The notes under the pieces were generated by a model. It was not told the origin of the DNA. It was given only the letters and a program-made list of their open reading frames with translations, and ran no database searches. Below, in pieces: positions 7,067-16,698 of a stretch of 64,000 nt of DNA. Source of the DNA: Pseudoflavitalea rhizosphaerae. GTDB lineage: Bacteria; Bacteroidota; Bacteroidia; Chitinophagales; Chitinophagaceae. A program made the translations under genes and the position numbers. Numbering within the stretch: the first letter of the stretch is position 1; every line of letters begins with the position of its first letter. The stretch covers positions 186,001 through 250,000 of the forward strand of contig NZ_RCSU01000001.1 of the NCBI RefSeq assembly GCF_003991355.1. The letters run 5' to 3'.

Positions 7067-8527
7067 ATGCTTCCGTACGATCGAATTATAAATATTGATA
7101 GAGACCTGAAAATCCCCGTTTACAGACAGATAGCCGTATCAATAACCAATGCTATCAGGAATGGCGTATTAAAGGCGGGTACTCATCTACCCGGAAGCCG
7201 TGAGCTTGCAAATTTTTTGGATGTACACCGAAAAACGGTAATAGCTGCTTATGAAGAATTGAACGCACAGGACTGGATTGTGGTTACCCCAAGAAAACAC
7301 GTTGCTGTATCGGAACATATACCAGTTTTGAAACCACGGAACTGGAGCAACTTAGTTCCTCCAAAGGCGTACAGAAATAATTTCAGTTTACCGTTTAGGA
7401 TTGTGGAGAAGAATGGATTAGTAAGCAATATTACATCCGCTTCTGATATTGTTATTGACGATGGACATCCCGATACAAGGTTATCACCGATAGATAATCT
7501 GCTGAAAAATTACCGAATGCTGACTACACGTAAACATGCCATAAAGGATGCACATATCGGCACAGCACAGGGAACATTGAAGCTAAGGGAAGAACTGGTT
7601 GCTTATCTGTCAGAAACAAGGGGATTGAGTATCACTTCCGAAAACCTGCTCATTACGCATGGTGCGCAAATGAGCATCTACCTTTCATCACAGTTGTTAT
7701 TACACAACAGCACAACCATGATAATTGGAAAGCCTAACTATCCAATTGCAAATAGTGCCTTCAAAGAAACAGGAAGTAAAATCATAGAGGTCAATGTAGA
7801 TGACAACGGTATAGACGTGAATGCCATTGAAAATATATGTAAAAAGAAAAAAATAGACGCAGTATACGTCATTCCGCATCATCATTATCCTACAACGGTT
7901 ACTTTAAGTGTAGAAAGACGGATGAAATTACTGGAACTTTCAAATGAGTTTTCGTTTACCATCATAGAAGATGATTACGACTATGATTATCACTATAGCT
8001 CATCACCGTACCTGCCATTAGCAAGTGCAGGTCATAACGGGAATGTAATTTACATAGGCTCGTTCTCAAAATTGTTAGACCCGGCCATAAGGATTGGATT
8101 TATGGTAGCTCCGAAAAATTTCATAATTCAATGTACTGCCTTACGAAACGCGATAGATGTGGGAGGGGATGGATATATGCAAAATGCGCTCGCCATGATG
8201 ATAAAAGAAGGTGAACTGAAAAGACATATTAAAAAAGCAAAGAAAATATATCATGATCGCAGAGATATTCTGGACAGTCTCTTAAAAGAAAAACTGGATC
8301 AATACATTACCTATTCACTACCAACAGGCGGTATGGCGATCTGGGTAAAACTGCTTTCTCAATATCCCATCAGTGAGTTGGCAGTGATGACTGGATTAAA
8401 AATAAAACAAATCAACATAGAGCAAAATGCATTTCGCTTTGGGTTTGCTTCAATGGATGAAATGGAACTTAAAAATGCCGTTGAACAATTAGCATATCAA
8501 TTTCGAAAAGCACACTTATTAATATAA
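7067..8527 (+). CDS. MocR-type GntR regulator with aminotransferase-like domain
   Basis: 486 residues. The N-terminal winged helix (about 12-80) has the GntR features PVYRQIAVSI and LPGSRELANFLDVHRKTV. Residues 120-480 form a fold-type I aminotransferase-like domain: the PLP lysine is K335 in GSFSKLLDPAIRIGF and the cofactor-ring Asp region is EDDYDYDY (301-308). MocR proteins such as PdxR and GabR sense PLP or amine ligands and regulate adjacent, usually divergent genes, here most likely the GNAT gene (inference). It shares the A+T-rich character of that gene. Target metabolite unknown. Confidence 0.9.
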   Translation: MLPYDRIINIDRDLKIPVYRQIAVSITNAIRNGVLKAGTHLPGSRELANFLDVHRKTVIAAYEELNAQDWIVVTPRKHVAVSEHIPVLKPRNWSNLVPPKAYRNNFSLPFRIVEKNGLVSNITSASDIVIDDGHPDTRLSPIDNLLKNYRMLTTRKHAIKDAHIGTAQGTLKLREELVAYLSETRGLSITSENLLITHGAQMSIYLSSQLLLHNSTTMIIGKPNYPIANSAFKETGSKIIEVNVDDNGIDVNAIENICKKKKIDAVYVIPHHHYPTTVTLSVERRMKLLELSNEFSFTIIEDDYDYDYHYSSSPYLPLASAGHNGNVIYIGSFSKLLDPAIRIGFMVAPKNFIIQCTALRNAIDVGGDGYMQNALAMMIKEGELKRHIKKAKKIYHDRRDILDSLLKEKLDQYITYSLPTGGMAIWVKLLSQYPISELAVMTGLKIKQINIEQNAFRFGFASMDEMELKNAVEQLAYQFRKAHLLI

Positions 8528-8573
8528 CACGTTGGTCAAAAAGATTGGAATGATCAAATAATTTCTTTGGATG

Positions 8574-10790
8574 CTATTTTCTTCCCGGCGGTATCGGGAA
8601 ATACAGATGTTTCTTGAAATAATCCCTGAGCCGCCGTTGATAATAGAGTTTGTAATCGCCCTCATAGCTATGGCTTTGGCCGGGAAGGATAAGCATATCA
8701 AAGTCCTTCCCGGCATGAATCAGAGCATCAGCCATTCTGTACGTATTACCCGGATGTACGTTCTGGTCCACCTCGCCGGCAACAAGCAATAAATGTCCAT
8801 TTATGGAAGAAGCGAGTTCCTGGTTAGTTTTTACTTTAAAATTGAAACTGGAATCGGTCCCCTGGTAGGTTTCGCCCCATGTACGGTTATAAATCCTGTT
8901 ATCATGATTACCAGCTGAAGCAACTCCTACTTTGTAGAAATCCGGATACTTACCCAGGGCTGCCACTGCCATCATTCCTCCACCTGAATGTCCGAAAATG
9001 CCTACCCTGCCTGTATCCATGAAAAGATAACGTTTGCTTAGCTGCTCAAGGCCTGCTTTGTCATCTTCCAGGGCATAGTCGCGCAGGTTTCCGTATCCAT
9101 AAGTATGATAAGCCTTGCTTCTGTAGGGAGATCCGCCACGATGACCCATCACTACAACAATGAACCCTTCCTGCGCCAGCGAAGTATTGTTATAGCGGTC
9201 CAGCACCGTGAACTCAGACCAAACGGTTTCTATCTGAGGGCCCGGATATACCTGGGATATCACGGGATATTTTTTAGTGGAATCGAAACTGAACGGCTTC
9301 CACATCAGGCCATAGAGATCCGTTATTCCATCGGCCGCTTTTATAGTGAACATTTGTGGTTGCTTCCAGCCATACCTGTATAAGCGGCTCATATCTGGTT
9401 TCCAGGCTTCCATGATCTCGTTACCATTCATATCCCTCACTACTGTACGGGGCTCCAGATCGATGCGGGAATAGGTATCCACCATATACTTTCCATTGAC
9501 GCCGAAGAACACCTTGTGCGTGGCATTGCCCGGAGTAAGCAGGGTGATCTTGTTCCCTGAGAGATCCGCCCTGTATAACTGTGAGTAGTAAGGATTGATC
9601 CCCTTCTCCCTGCCATATCCATAACAATATATCGCGTTGGACAATGTATCAACCCTTACGATCTTTCCTGCCGTCCAGTCGCCGGAGGTAACGGCTCCCT
9701 GTAACCGCCCTTCCCCATTATAGCGATAATAATGTCCCCAACCTGAGCGGTCGGACCACCAGAGGATGGTTTTCCCGTCCTGCAGGATATGCACTTTGAA
9801 AAGATCTTCATTGATGAATGGTTTGCTTACTTCATGGATCAGTATTTTCACGGCGCCGGTTGCTGTATCCACGGCACAAAGCTCCACTTCATCCCTGGTC
9901 CGTTTGTACCGGAGAAAATAAACTTTACTTCCTGCATACAAAACTTCCAGCTGCTGGTCCTTCCAGCGCTCCGTGTTTACACGCAGGAAAGTTCCTTTGG
10001 CCGCGTTACCGATATAGAGCTCATATTGCGTAACATCTTTATCCAGGGGCGTTTCATACTTGTATGATACCGTTCTCGGCCTCGGCTGGGAAAGCGTATG
10101 CACCACCGTCATCGTGCCCACTTTTCTTCTATCCTTCCTGACTGCATAATAGCATTCCGATCCCTTTATCCAAACGGCCTCCGAATTTGTTTCCCGCCTG
10201 CTGCTGGTATCTTCATCATTTACATTGAACGAGTAATACAAACCGGCATCACTGGTGAGCGGTTGCTCCAGGCTGTCTGCCGTACGTTTCAACCACAGGT
10301 TGTGTTCCCGTGCAAACAATTGCCATTTTTTGTTGGTGGAAATCCCGATCCGGTAATCCCCGTTGTACGAGATCCTGCCCGTGTCCTTTACCAGTTTGCC
10401 TATGGCAAACAAATAGTTGTATTTGTCGGTCCTGTATTGAATGCCCAGACCACGTTGGAAGTTCAGTCCCGGGCCTGTAATTTTAATAGCAGAGGTATCG
10501 ATCTTTTCCTTCCTGATCCTGGCCAGTTCTTTTGCCAGGAATAATTTGTCCGATATATTCCATCGTTTCCTTTTTGAAGGATCCACCAGGAAATAATTCT
10601 TTTCAGAACTGTCTGAAGCCACAAACCAGAACCTGTCTTCTTTGCCGGCAAAAAAAGGAACAATGGCCATGGAGCCGATCTGCTTACTCAGATTGTGGGC
10701 ATCAAAGTAAGTGGCAGGATTTTCCTGCGCGTGAGCAAAGCCAGGGATCAGTACAGTCATGATCAGTGTACTACAAATAAGTCTTTGCAT
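8574..10790 (-). CDS. S9 family peptidase (DPP IV-like), exported
   Basis: 738 residues with signal peptide 1-21 (ending FAHAQ). Residues 40-480 form an N-terminal beta-propeller-like region with repeats such as ILWWSDRSGWGHYY, as in DPP IV (S9B). The C-terminal alpha/beta hydrolase has the nucleophile S602 in GHSGGG, D675 in GEVDQNVHP and H707 in GQSHSY, a complete triad. The family removes dipeptides from peptide N-termini. It is the last gene of the peptide locus and its start overlaps the 3' end of the thioredoxin-like gene by 20 bp, suggesting coupled translation. Likely a periplasmic trimming enzyme for peptides taken up by SusC/SusD. Confidence 0.92.
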   Translation of the reverse strand: MQRLICSTLIMTVLIPGFAHAQENPATYFDAHNLSKQIGSMAIVPFFAGKEDRFWFVASDSSEKNYFLVDPSKRKRWNISDKLFLAKELARIRKEKIDTSAIKITGPGLNFQRGLGIQYRTDKYNYLFAIGKLVKDTGRISYNGDYRIGISTNKKWQLFAREHNLWLKRTADSLEQPLTSDAGLYYSFNVNDEDTSSRRETNSEAVWIKGSECYYAVRKDRRKVGTMTVVHTLSQPRPRTVSYKYETPLDKDVTQYELYIGNAAKGTFLRVNTERWKDQQLEVLYAGSKVYFLRYKRTRDEVELCAVDTATGAVKILIHEVSKPFINEDLFKVHILQDGKTILWWSDRSGWGHYYRYNGEGRLQGAVTSGDWTAGKIVRVDTLSNAIYCYGYGREKGINPYYSQLYRADLSGNKITLLTPGNATHKVFFGVNGKYMVDTYSRIDLEPRTVVRDMNGNEIMEAWKPDMSRLYRYGWKQPQMFTIKAADGITDLYGLMWKPFSFDSTKKYPVISQVYPGPQIETVWSEFTVLDRYNNTSLAQEGFIVVVMGHRGGSPYRSKAYHTYGYGNLRDYALEDDKAGLEQLSKRYLFMDTGRVGIFGHSGGGMMAVAALGKYPDFYKVGVASAGNHDNRIYNRTWGETYQGTDSSFNFKVKTNQELASSINGHLLLVAGEVDQNVHPGNTYRMADALIHAGKDFDMLILPGQSHSYEGDYKLYYQRRLRDYFKKHLYFPIPPGRK

Positions 10791-11862
10791 GCCTTACCAG
10801 GTTTGGGTTTTTTGAATGTGCTGCCGTTTCTTTGATTACCTCTATCCAGCGGGGAAAATCTTTCCTTTTATAAGCAGGTATAAAAGAGACGAAATCAAAA
10901 ACGATATTCATGTTATCGCTGTTGAACTTACCAACATGATCGGCCAGCAGGTTTACCACTTTGTTACCGTCTTTCTTACACGCAGCTTCCGCAATATCCA
11001 TCATCACCAGCAGGTCTTTTTTATCGGGTACCCGTGTACGTTTGATCTGTTTGCGGTACCTGGCAAAATCTTCTTTATTGTAGCCGAAGTTTTTCTGGTA
11101 ATATCCTCTCAGACAATAGCCTGTCATTTTCCGGAACACCCCCGATATCTTCTGGTCCACCACTTCCTTACCCTGCACAGCCGCAAAGGTTTTCCAGTTG
11201 TCTACCAGGTAATTGAAATTATGACTGTTCATATCAGAGAGCTCGCGGGAATAATTATTCTCTCCAAAGAGGAACCAGTTCTCTTTGACCGTTCTTTCTG
11301 CCGGGGTTAACAGGTTGAAGTATTCGAGCGCCAGTTCCTGCGCAGGTTTTCTTTCCAGCATTTTCAGGGATTCCCAGATATAGTCGCGCATCAGCTGGTG
11401 AGAGCGGTCGCCTGCATTGTACCTGCGCCAGATCTTAACTATCTCATTGTCCGGATCGATACCTGTTCTGATCTTTTTCATGAATTCGGGAGCAGAAAGG
11501 CCTCCCACGAATTTGTACAACAAGGCTCCTTCACCATCGAAGATCAGGAAACTGGGATAGGCGCCAACCTTATATTTCTTACCGGCTTCCGGTCCTTCTC
11601 CCTTTTCCATATCCAGTTTCAGGTTGACGAAACGGCTATTGAAGAAATCCGCTATGGAGTCGAGGGTGAATACATATTTCGACATCTGTTTGCAGGGTCC
11701 GCACCATTCCGTGTAGCAGTCTACAAACACGAGCTTATTTTCCGCTTTTGCACGGGCAATGATACCTGGCAGGTCTTTGTGCTCGAAATTGATCTCCCTG
11801 TTCTGTGAAAAACCAGGCTGCAGGATCATCAATAACGGTAATAAACATACGATCTTCATCAT
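10771..11862 (-). CDS. thioredoxin-like exported protein
   Basis: 363 residues. A signal peptide (1-19) is followed by a thioredoxin domain at about 22-135 with the active site WCGPCK (C54, C57) and the cis-Pro region KVGAYPSFLIFDG. Residues 140-363 are a helical extension I do not recognise; it is rich in aromatic and charged residues. Expected in the periplasm, acting on disulfides. Its place between metalloprotease and S9 peptidase genes suggests that it reduces cystines in proteins being degraded or assists folding of the secreted peptidases (inference). It starts 2 bp after the upstream gene stops. Confidence 0.87.
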   Translation of the reverse strand: MMKIVCLLPLLMILQPGFSQNREINFEHKDLPGIIARAKAENKLVFVDCYTEWCGPCKQMSKYVFTLDSIADFFNSRFVNLKLDMEKGEGPEAGKKYKVGAYPSFLIFDGEGALLYKFVGGLSAPEFMKKIRTGIDPDNEIVKIWRRYNAGDRSHQLMRDYIWESLKMLERKPAQELALEYFNLLTPAERTVKENWFLFGENNYSRELSDMNSHNFNYLVDNWKTFAAVQGKEVVDQKISGVFRKMTGYCLRGYYQKNFGYNKEDFARYRKQIKRTRVPDKKDLLVMMDIAEAACKKDGNKVVNLLADHVGKFNSDNMNIVFDFVSFIPAYKRKDFPRWIEVIKETAAHSKNPNLVRHAKTYL

Positions 11863-11864
11863 TT

Positions 11865-14135
11865 TTACTTGTTTATTTTGGCAAAGAATTCTTTTTCGAT
11901 CTTCATTGTCATCAGGCTATAGTTTTCTTTCGTGAGCAATTGAGTATGTTCCCTGCTCATTTCGTTCACCTTTCCGGCCAGTCGCTTAATATAATAGTGC
12001 AGCAACATATTGCCGTCGCCAAGTCCCTGACTGATATTGTTCTTAAAAGCGGCCTGACTCAGGTTAGTTACAAAACCGAGCTGTGTAGCCCGTTGCGCGG
12101 CAGTCAGGTTTTTATTCTTATCAAATGAGAAGAATATTTCCTTATCCAGGAAATCAAAAAGTGCTGATGTGGTCAAAGCATCTTTACTTTTCTCTTCCGC
12201 AGCGGCCAGGTTACCGAGTACCTGCACGGAAACGATCTTATTCAGCACCGCATCTTTGAGTTGCATATTCCACTCCTGCACATCCAGCACTTTCCCATTG
12301 GGCGCCAGTTTTACATTCATCCACGATGGAGGGCCGTTAAAAACCTGGTCTGCCAGGAATTGAAGCGCTTTCTTTTGCTGAACAGCCGGCACTTCAATAC
12401 GCTTTCTTTTACGTACAGAAACCCCGCCAACCTGATCAGCCACTTCCATTACATATTTGGTGAACTCTTTTTGCAGGGCGCCATACAGTGTTCCATTTAC
12501 ATTGAAGAGATCTTCCGTACCATCGAGGAGAGAGGATATATTTCCCAAATGCGGATACAGCGCTTTCAGGTTATTGATGCCGAGCGCAGCTGCTTCAGTG
12601 ATATCATTGGACAAATCAGCGCGGCGAACGATGGGATCATCCTTTTCGGAAGTTTGGCTAATATCATTAACAGGATATGTACCAGTGCCATAGGCCCATT
12701 GAATGGCTGCAATATCATCTGCTCCTATCCGTGGGATCAGTTCATCCACGGGGATTCTGTCAGCAGGCTGCGCCAGGTAGTTGAAACCAAGCTCATCCAT
12801 AATGGAACCGCTGATGCCATTTTGCCGGAGGAATGCGGCATTACGCAACTGTGCAGGTGAATAGCGGGTACTGCCCAGCAGGTTGTCTTTCAGCCCCAGC
12901 ACTTCACCCATCGCACGCATCACTTTCCATTGTATGATAGCTGATGCAATCTCTTTGTTTTTGAGGTCTTTGGTGATACGTGGATCTGTTGCTCCGCATT
13001 GCACCAGGTATTTCAGCATCCATTCGTCCAGCAGTCCATTGGTTAGGTTGACCCTGGCCGTTATGATCTCGCCGGTTTCAGGATTATCCACTGTAGCTGT
13101 GAGTACGCTCATATAAGCATTGGCCCAGTTGACCACCACTTTTCCAGGAGCCAGTTGCAGGTTCTTTCCCGTACTCACTTCAATCACATCCTGGAAACCG
13201 GCTGCATTGAACGCTTTATTCCAGGCCAGTATGCCGTACTTTACGGCATTACGGTAGAGTGCTGGAGTTGCCTCATCGATCACCACATCGATCTTCCTTT
13301 CCGGCGCCACCATGCCCTTATGTTTCTTTGAACCCGGACGGATATCCCACTTACGGATAAACGAAGTTTTACGGGCTGTATAGGCTGCCTTGCCATAATC
13401 GATAAAACTGAAGGTTTCAAAACCGGTTTCTCCTTCAGCGATCTTCCTGGGCATTTTTTCTACCGGTAGCAGGGAGATCAGCAGTTCTACCTCAAAACTG
13501 GAATAGTTTGCGGATTTGGGTCCCGCACTGGAGCGGGCCAGGTAATCCGTTTGAGAACGCTCCACCAGGAAACGGACCCCTTCTTTTTCCGGCGACACCT
13601 GCTGCACAAAAGATCTTTGCGGATCAGGGCTGCTCAGGTAACTCTTATCTGCAAAACTAAACCAGTCGCCACTTTCCATGAGCTGCCTGGTGATCTCTAT
13701 GATATAACTTTCCTGTTGTTTTCCATATGCTTCTATCCTGTAACCATAGTTCACCGGTAACATTGCGGAACGTTGCATTGATCTCTCCATTTCACCATTG
13801 GCATCGCCTGAAGCGCCTTCACTGAAAAAGGGCCTGGTCACATTCATGAAATCGTTGGTCCCTTTACTGAAACGGATGATGCCGGTGGATTTGGCAATGG
13901 CAGAAGCATTGCCCCGGCTTACATATGCCATAACCAGAACATCCCTGTTCAGGTACTCAGCAGGTATTTCCAGGTAAAAGCTTTTTCCTTTCTGGTACAC
14001 AGGAAAAACTCCTCCGGTCATCTTCATCTCATTGGTAAAGAACTTATCGAAGTCAACCGGACTTTTAGCGGGCACCTGGGCCTGTGCAGTCATTACCAGC
14101 AGGTAGGCTGAAAATATCATCGTTCTTATAAACAT
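11865..14135 (-). CDS. zinc-site-dead DUF5117-type metalloprotease homologue
   Basis: 756 residues with signal peptide 1-20. It aligns along its length with the next gene upstream (shared DUF5117-like N-terminus, catalytic-region frame, and C-terminal helical part ending in similar motifs). The zinc motif is destroyed: where the paralogue reads HEVGHALGLRHN (445-456), this protein reads RAMGEVLGLKDN (407-418), so both ligand histidines, the catalytic Glu and the third-ligand position are all replaced while the framing G-L and N-x-x-G-S are kept. There is no frameshift or stop, so it is maintained as a protein. A binding, scaffold or inhibitor role is possible (inference). Confidence 0.85.
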   Translation of the reverse strand: MFIRTMIFSAYLLVMTAQAQVPAKSPVDFDKFFTNEMKMTGGVFPVYQKGKSFYLEIPAEYLNRDVLVMAYVSRGNASAIAKSTGIIRFSKGTNDFMNVTRPFFSEGASGDANGEMERSMQRSAMLPVNYGYRIEAYGKQQESYIIEITRQLMESGDWFSFADKSYLSSPDPQRSFVQQVSPEKEGVRFLVERSQTDYLARSSAGPKSANYSSFEVELLISLLPVEKMPRKIAEGETGFETFSFIDYGKAAYTARKTSFIRKWDIRPGSKKHKGMVAPERKIDVVIDEATPALYRNAVKYGILAWNKAFNAAGFQDVIEVSTGKNLQLAPGKVVVNWANAYMSVLTATVDNPETGEIITARVNLTNGLLDEWMLKYLVQCGATDPRITKDLKNKEIASAIIQWKVMRAMGEVLGLKDNLLGSTRYSPAQLRNAAFLRQNGISGSIMDELGFNYLAQPADRIPVDELIPRIGADDIAAIQWAYGTGTYPVNDISQTSEKDDPIVRRADLSNDITEAAALGINNLKALYPHLGNISSLLDGTEDLFNVNGTLYGALQKEFTKYVMEVADQVGGVSVRKRKRIEVPAVQQKKALQFLADQVFNGPPSWMNVKLAPNGKVLDVQEWNMQLKDAVLNKIVSVQVLGNLAAAEEKSKDALTTSALFDFLDKEIFFSFDKNKNLTAAQRATQLGFVTNLSQAAFKNNISQGLGDGNMLLHYYIKRLAGKVNEMSREHTQLLTKENYSLMTMKIEKEFFAKINK

Positions 14136-14153
14136 CAGTCCTGTTTTATTGCA

Positions 14154-16619
14154 TTATTTGTTTGCCATTATTGTTGTTACAGCGCCTGTTTTCCAGATAC
14201 TCACCAGATCAGACAGGGATTCCAGATGCGTTTGGGTAAGCAGGTCACTGGTTACAGGAATTCCTTTTTTAATTTTATCCTGTATAGCATCAACCAGTAT
14301 CGACATCTGTAATGCGATATCATTTGAGTAGTTTGCTTTTGACTCAGCAGAAGTGATGAGGTTCACCAGTAATGTCCGCTGCTGGACCCTCCGGAACGTA
14401 TTCACCGGCTGACCATTACCGATACCGTCAAAGATCTTATCGGATAAACGCCTGATGAAATCCATCGGATCGATGTTTGTCTGTCCGGAAGCCAGGTAGT
14501 TCTGTCTGACCTGTGCAAAACTGAAGAATAGTTTTCCCAGGCCTTTTGCGAAGGACGGCATTCCATCTTCTTCAAAGGAGAACCCTGCTTTCTGCAACAC
14601 TGCCGGAGGGAAGAGCCAATCCGGGTATTGGATAAGGTATTCTTCAAGAAAGGCAAGTGCATCCAGCTGGTCATTGATGCTGGCGGCCTCAGAAGGTTTC
14701 ATGCCTTCTTCCGGAAGCGCATCCTGGTTATTGTACCGTGCGCCGATCATTCTTTCCACATGCCCGATATAAGAATGGAATCTTCCCACCATACTACGGT
14801 ACTGTTGCGCATAATAAACATCATCCGCTTTCATCTCTTTCATCCAGGAATCGAAATGCTGCATGATCAGCTTCAGGTTCTTCATACCCAGCCTGCCTGC
14901 TATTGCAGCATTATGCCCTACATCTTCCGATTGAATGCGGGGATCATACAATTCACTTTCACTTCCAAAAACAAGCCGTGGATCTTTTCTTTTTGCAGAC
15001 ACCCATTTGCTCAGTGAATCAGCTTCCTGCCTGGGAGAATTGAATTGCGGCAGGTAGCGATAGCCCCATTCAATAGCAAAACGGTCGTATATGCCGATAC
15101 TTGGCAGCAGCAGTTCCACCGGCATTTTATCTTCCGGCTGCACTACATAATTATAACGCATATAATCCATCACGGATGCGCCGAATCCATTGCGTTTCAC
15201 AAATTCCGGATTGCGGATACTGTCTGTATTATAACAGGAGCTGCCGGCAAAATTGTGACGAAGTCCCAGGGCATGTCCCACTTCATGCGTGATCACATTT
15301 TTGAGGAGTTTACCAACCAGTTCTTTATTCATCGGAAATTGCCTGGCAGCAGGGTCAAGCGTAGCGCACATCGTAAAGTACCAGCGTGAAACAAGGTCCA
15401 TGATATTATGGAATACCGCCACCCTGGAACTGATGATCTCTCCTGAACGGGGATCGCAAACCATCGGGCCATAGGCATTGGGCACCTGTGAGGGCTTGTA
15501 GGAGATATAAGAATAACGTACATCCTCAATCGAATAGCTGCTATCAGTTTCCGCCGGTTCCGGTTTGGCGCTGATCGCATTTCTGAACCCAGCCTGTTCA
15601 AATACTTTGGACCATTCATTCACGCCATCAATGAAGAATGGTACCAGGTAGGCGGGAAGGTCACGGTCGATATAGAACAGGATGGGTTTTTCAGGTACCA
15701 CCAGTTCACCAGCCAGGTATTTCTGAAGGTCCTGTGGTTTAGGTTTGAGGTTCCACCTGGTGGCCAGCTGAACGAAGCGCGGATTATCGGGGTAATTGTC
15801 CAGATCACGTATGCTCCTGGTAAAGTACCCTACTCTCTTGTCGAAGAAACGCTGGGGCATTGGGTTTTCAGGCAACAATATCCAGCTGGCCCCAACCTCC
15901 CAGATGGAGGCATCCAATGGTTTTTTTCCTGACCCCGCCCCTGGCATCAATCCGCCTTGTCTGGAGGCAGCCGGTACACCGGCGCCATAACTCCTAATGG
16001 AACGGAAATTGATATTGCCCGGGAAGGTTTTCACACCGGTTATATAGGATTTGTCTTTTTGCATTTCACCAATGCCCAATTCATCTTTGGCACCTTTGAG
16101 GGAGAACAGTTCCGCATCGGCATTGTACAGGTCTGTGATATCGATGAGCACGGCATTGGCGGACACAGCTTTCACATCAAAACTGTGCATCACCGGCAGG
16201 AGCTTGTCTGCAAGAGGTTTGTAGTACGGCGTACTGCTGTCTTTCGCATTGAGGAAATAAGGCTGAACAAAAGTCATGCGCTTTCCATCATCCGATTTCT
16301 TGAATTGAAAAACGGTTTCGAAAACAGCGTCGCCTGAAAAGCCATATCGTTTATCGGCGCCGCGCTCTTTCTGCGCTGATCCTTTTACGATAGTGATGGC
16401 TGCCAGTACATCGCGGCCATTCAAAGCATCCGGTATTTCCATCAGGTACCGGCCTTCCTGTACATAAATATTGCACATTCCTTTCTGCAACTTTGCTCCG
16501 GGCTTTATAAAAGTTGTCAATGGTGGCAAAGCACCCGGCTTGCCGGCCACCTGCCCTAAGGACAGTAAGGAAGCAGGCACCAGCATGGCTGATAACATTA
16601 TGGTACGAAGTATATTCAT
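14154..16619 (-). CDS. zinc-dependent metalloprotease, DUF5117/DUF4953 type
   Basis: 821 residues, exported (signal peptide about 1-22). The active site is HEVGHALGLRHNFAGS: H445 and H449 as zinc ligands, E446 as base, H455 as likely third ligand, followed by a Met-turn-like SVMDYMRYNY. The N-terminal 50-250 region matches the DUF5117/DUF5118 domain found ahead of this catalytic domain. These metzincin-like enzymes are usually secreted or periplasmic in Bacteroidota. It precedes its inactive paralogue by 18 bp, so the pair is certainly co-transcribed. Probable role: endoproteolysis of proteins for uptake as peptides. Confidence 0.9.
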   Translation of the reverse strand: MNILRTIMLSAMLVPASLLSLGQVAGKPGALPPLTTFIKPGAKLQKGMCNIYVQEGRYLMEIPDALNGRDVLAAITIVKGSAQKERGADKRYGFSGDAVFETVFQFKKSDDGKRMTFVQPYFLNAKDSSTPYYKPLADKLLPVMHSFDVKAVSANAVLIDITDLYNADAELFSLKGAKDELGIGEMQKDKSYITGVKTFPGNINFRSIRSYGAGVPAASRQGGLMPGAGSGKKPLDASIWEVGASWILLPENPMPQRFFDKRVGYFTRSIRDLDNYPDNPRFVQLATRWNLKPKPQDLQKYLAGELVVPEKPILFYIDRDLPAYLVPFFIDGVNEWSKVFEQAGFRNAISAKPEPAETDSSYSIEDVRYSYISYKPSQVPNAYGPMVCDPRSGEIISSRVAVFHNIMDLVSRWYFTMCATLDPAARQFPMNKELVGKLLKNVITHEVGHALGLRHNFAGSSCYNTDSIRNPEFVKRNGFGASVMDYMRYNYVVQPEDKMPVELLLPSIGIYDRFAIEWGYRYLPQFNSPRQEADSLSKWVSAKRKDPRLVFGSESELYDPRIQSEDVGHNAAIAGRLGMKNLKLIMQHFDSWMKEMKADDVYYAQQYRSMVGRFHSYIGHVERMIGARYNNQDALPEEGMKPSEAASINDQLDALAFLEEYLIQYPDWLFPPAVLQKAGFSFEEDGMPSFAKGLGKLFFSFAQVRQNYLASGQTNIDPMDFIRRLSDKIFDGIGNGQPVNTFRRVQQRTLLVNLITSAESKANYSNDIALQMSILVDAIQDKIKKGIPVTSDLLTQTHLESLSDLVSIWKTGAVTTIMANK

Positions 16620-16635
16620 GGTTTTATTTCCTTTT

Positions 16636-16670
16636 CCGGCAATTCACTGCATGTTGCATTCCGTTGCCGG
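16636..16670 (-). repeat. inverted repeat in the lipoprotein-metalloprotease gap
   Basis: CCGGCAA (16636-16642) and TTGCCGG (16664-16670) form a 7-bp stem inside a 79-bp gap between otherwise tightly packed genes. There is no U tract on the transcribed strand, so it may be an mRNA stability or processing element rather than a terminator. Confidence 0.35.
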
Positions 16671-16698
16671 ATGCATTCATAAATGCTGGTGTTGTTAT

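Noticed and set aside
6383-8573. Integrated element with attachment sites at tRNA-Leu(GAG)
   Set aside because: No integrase gene and no copy of the tRNA 3' end at the far side; only composition hints at transfer.
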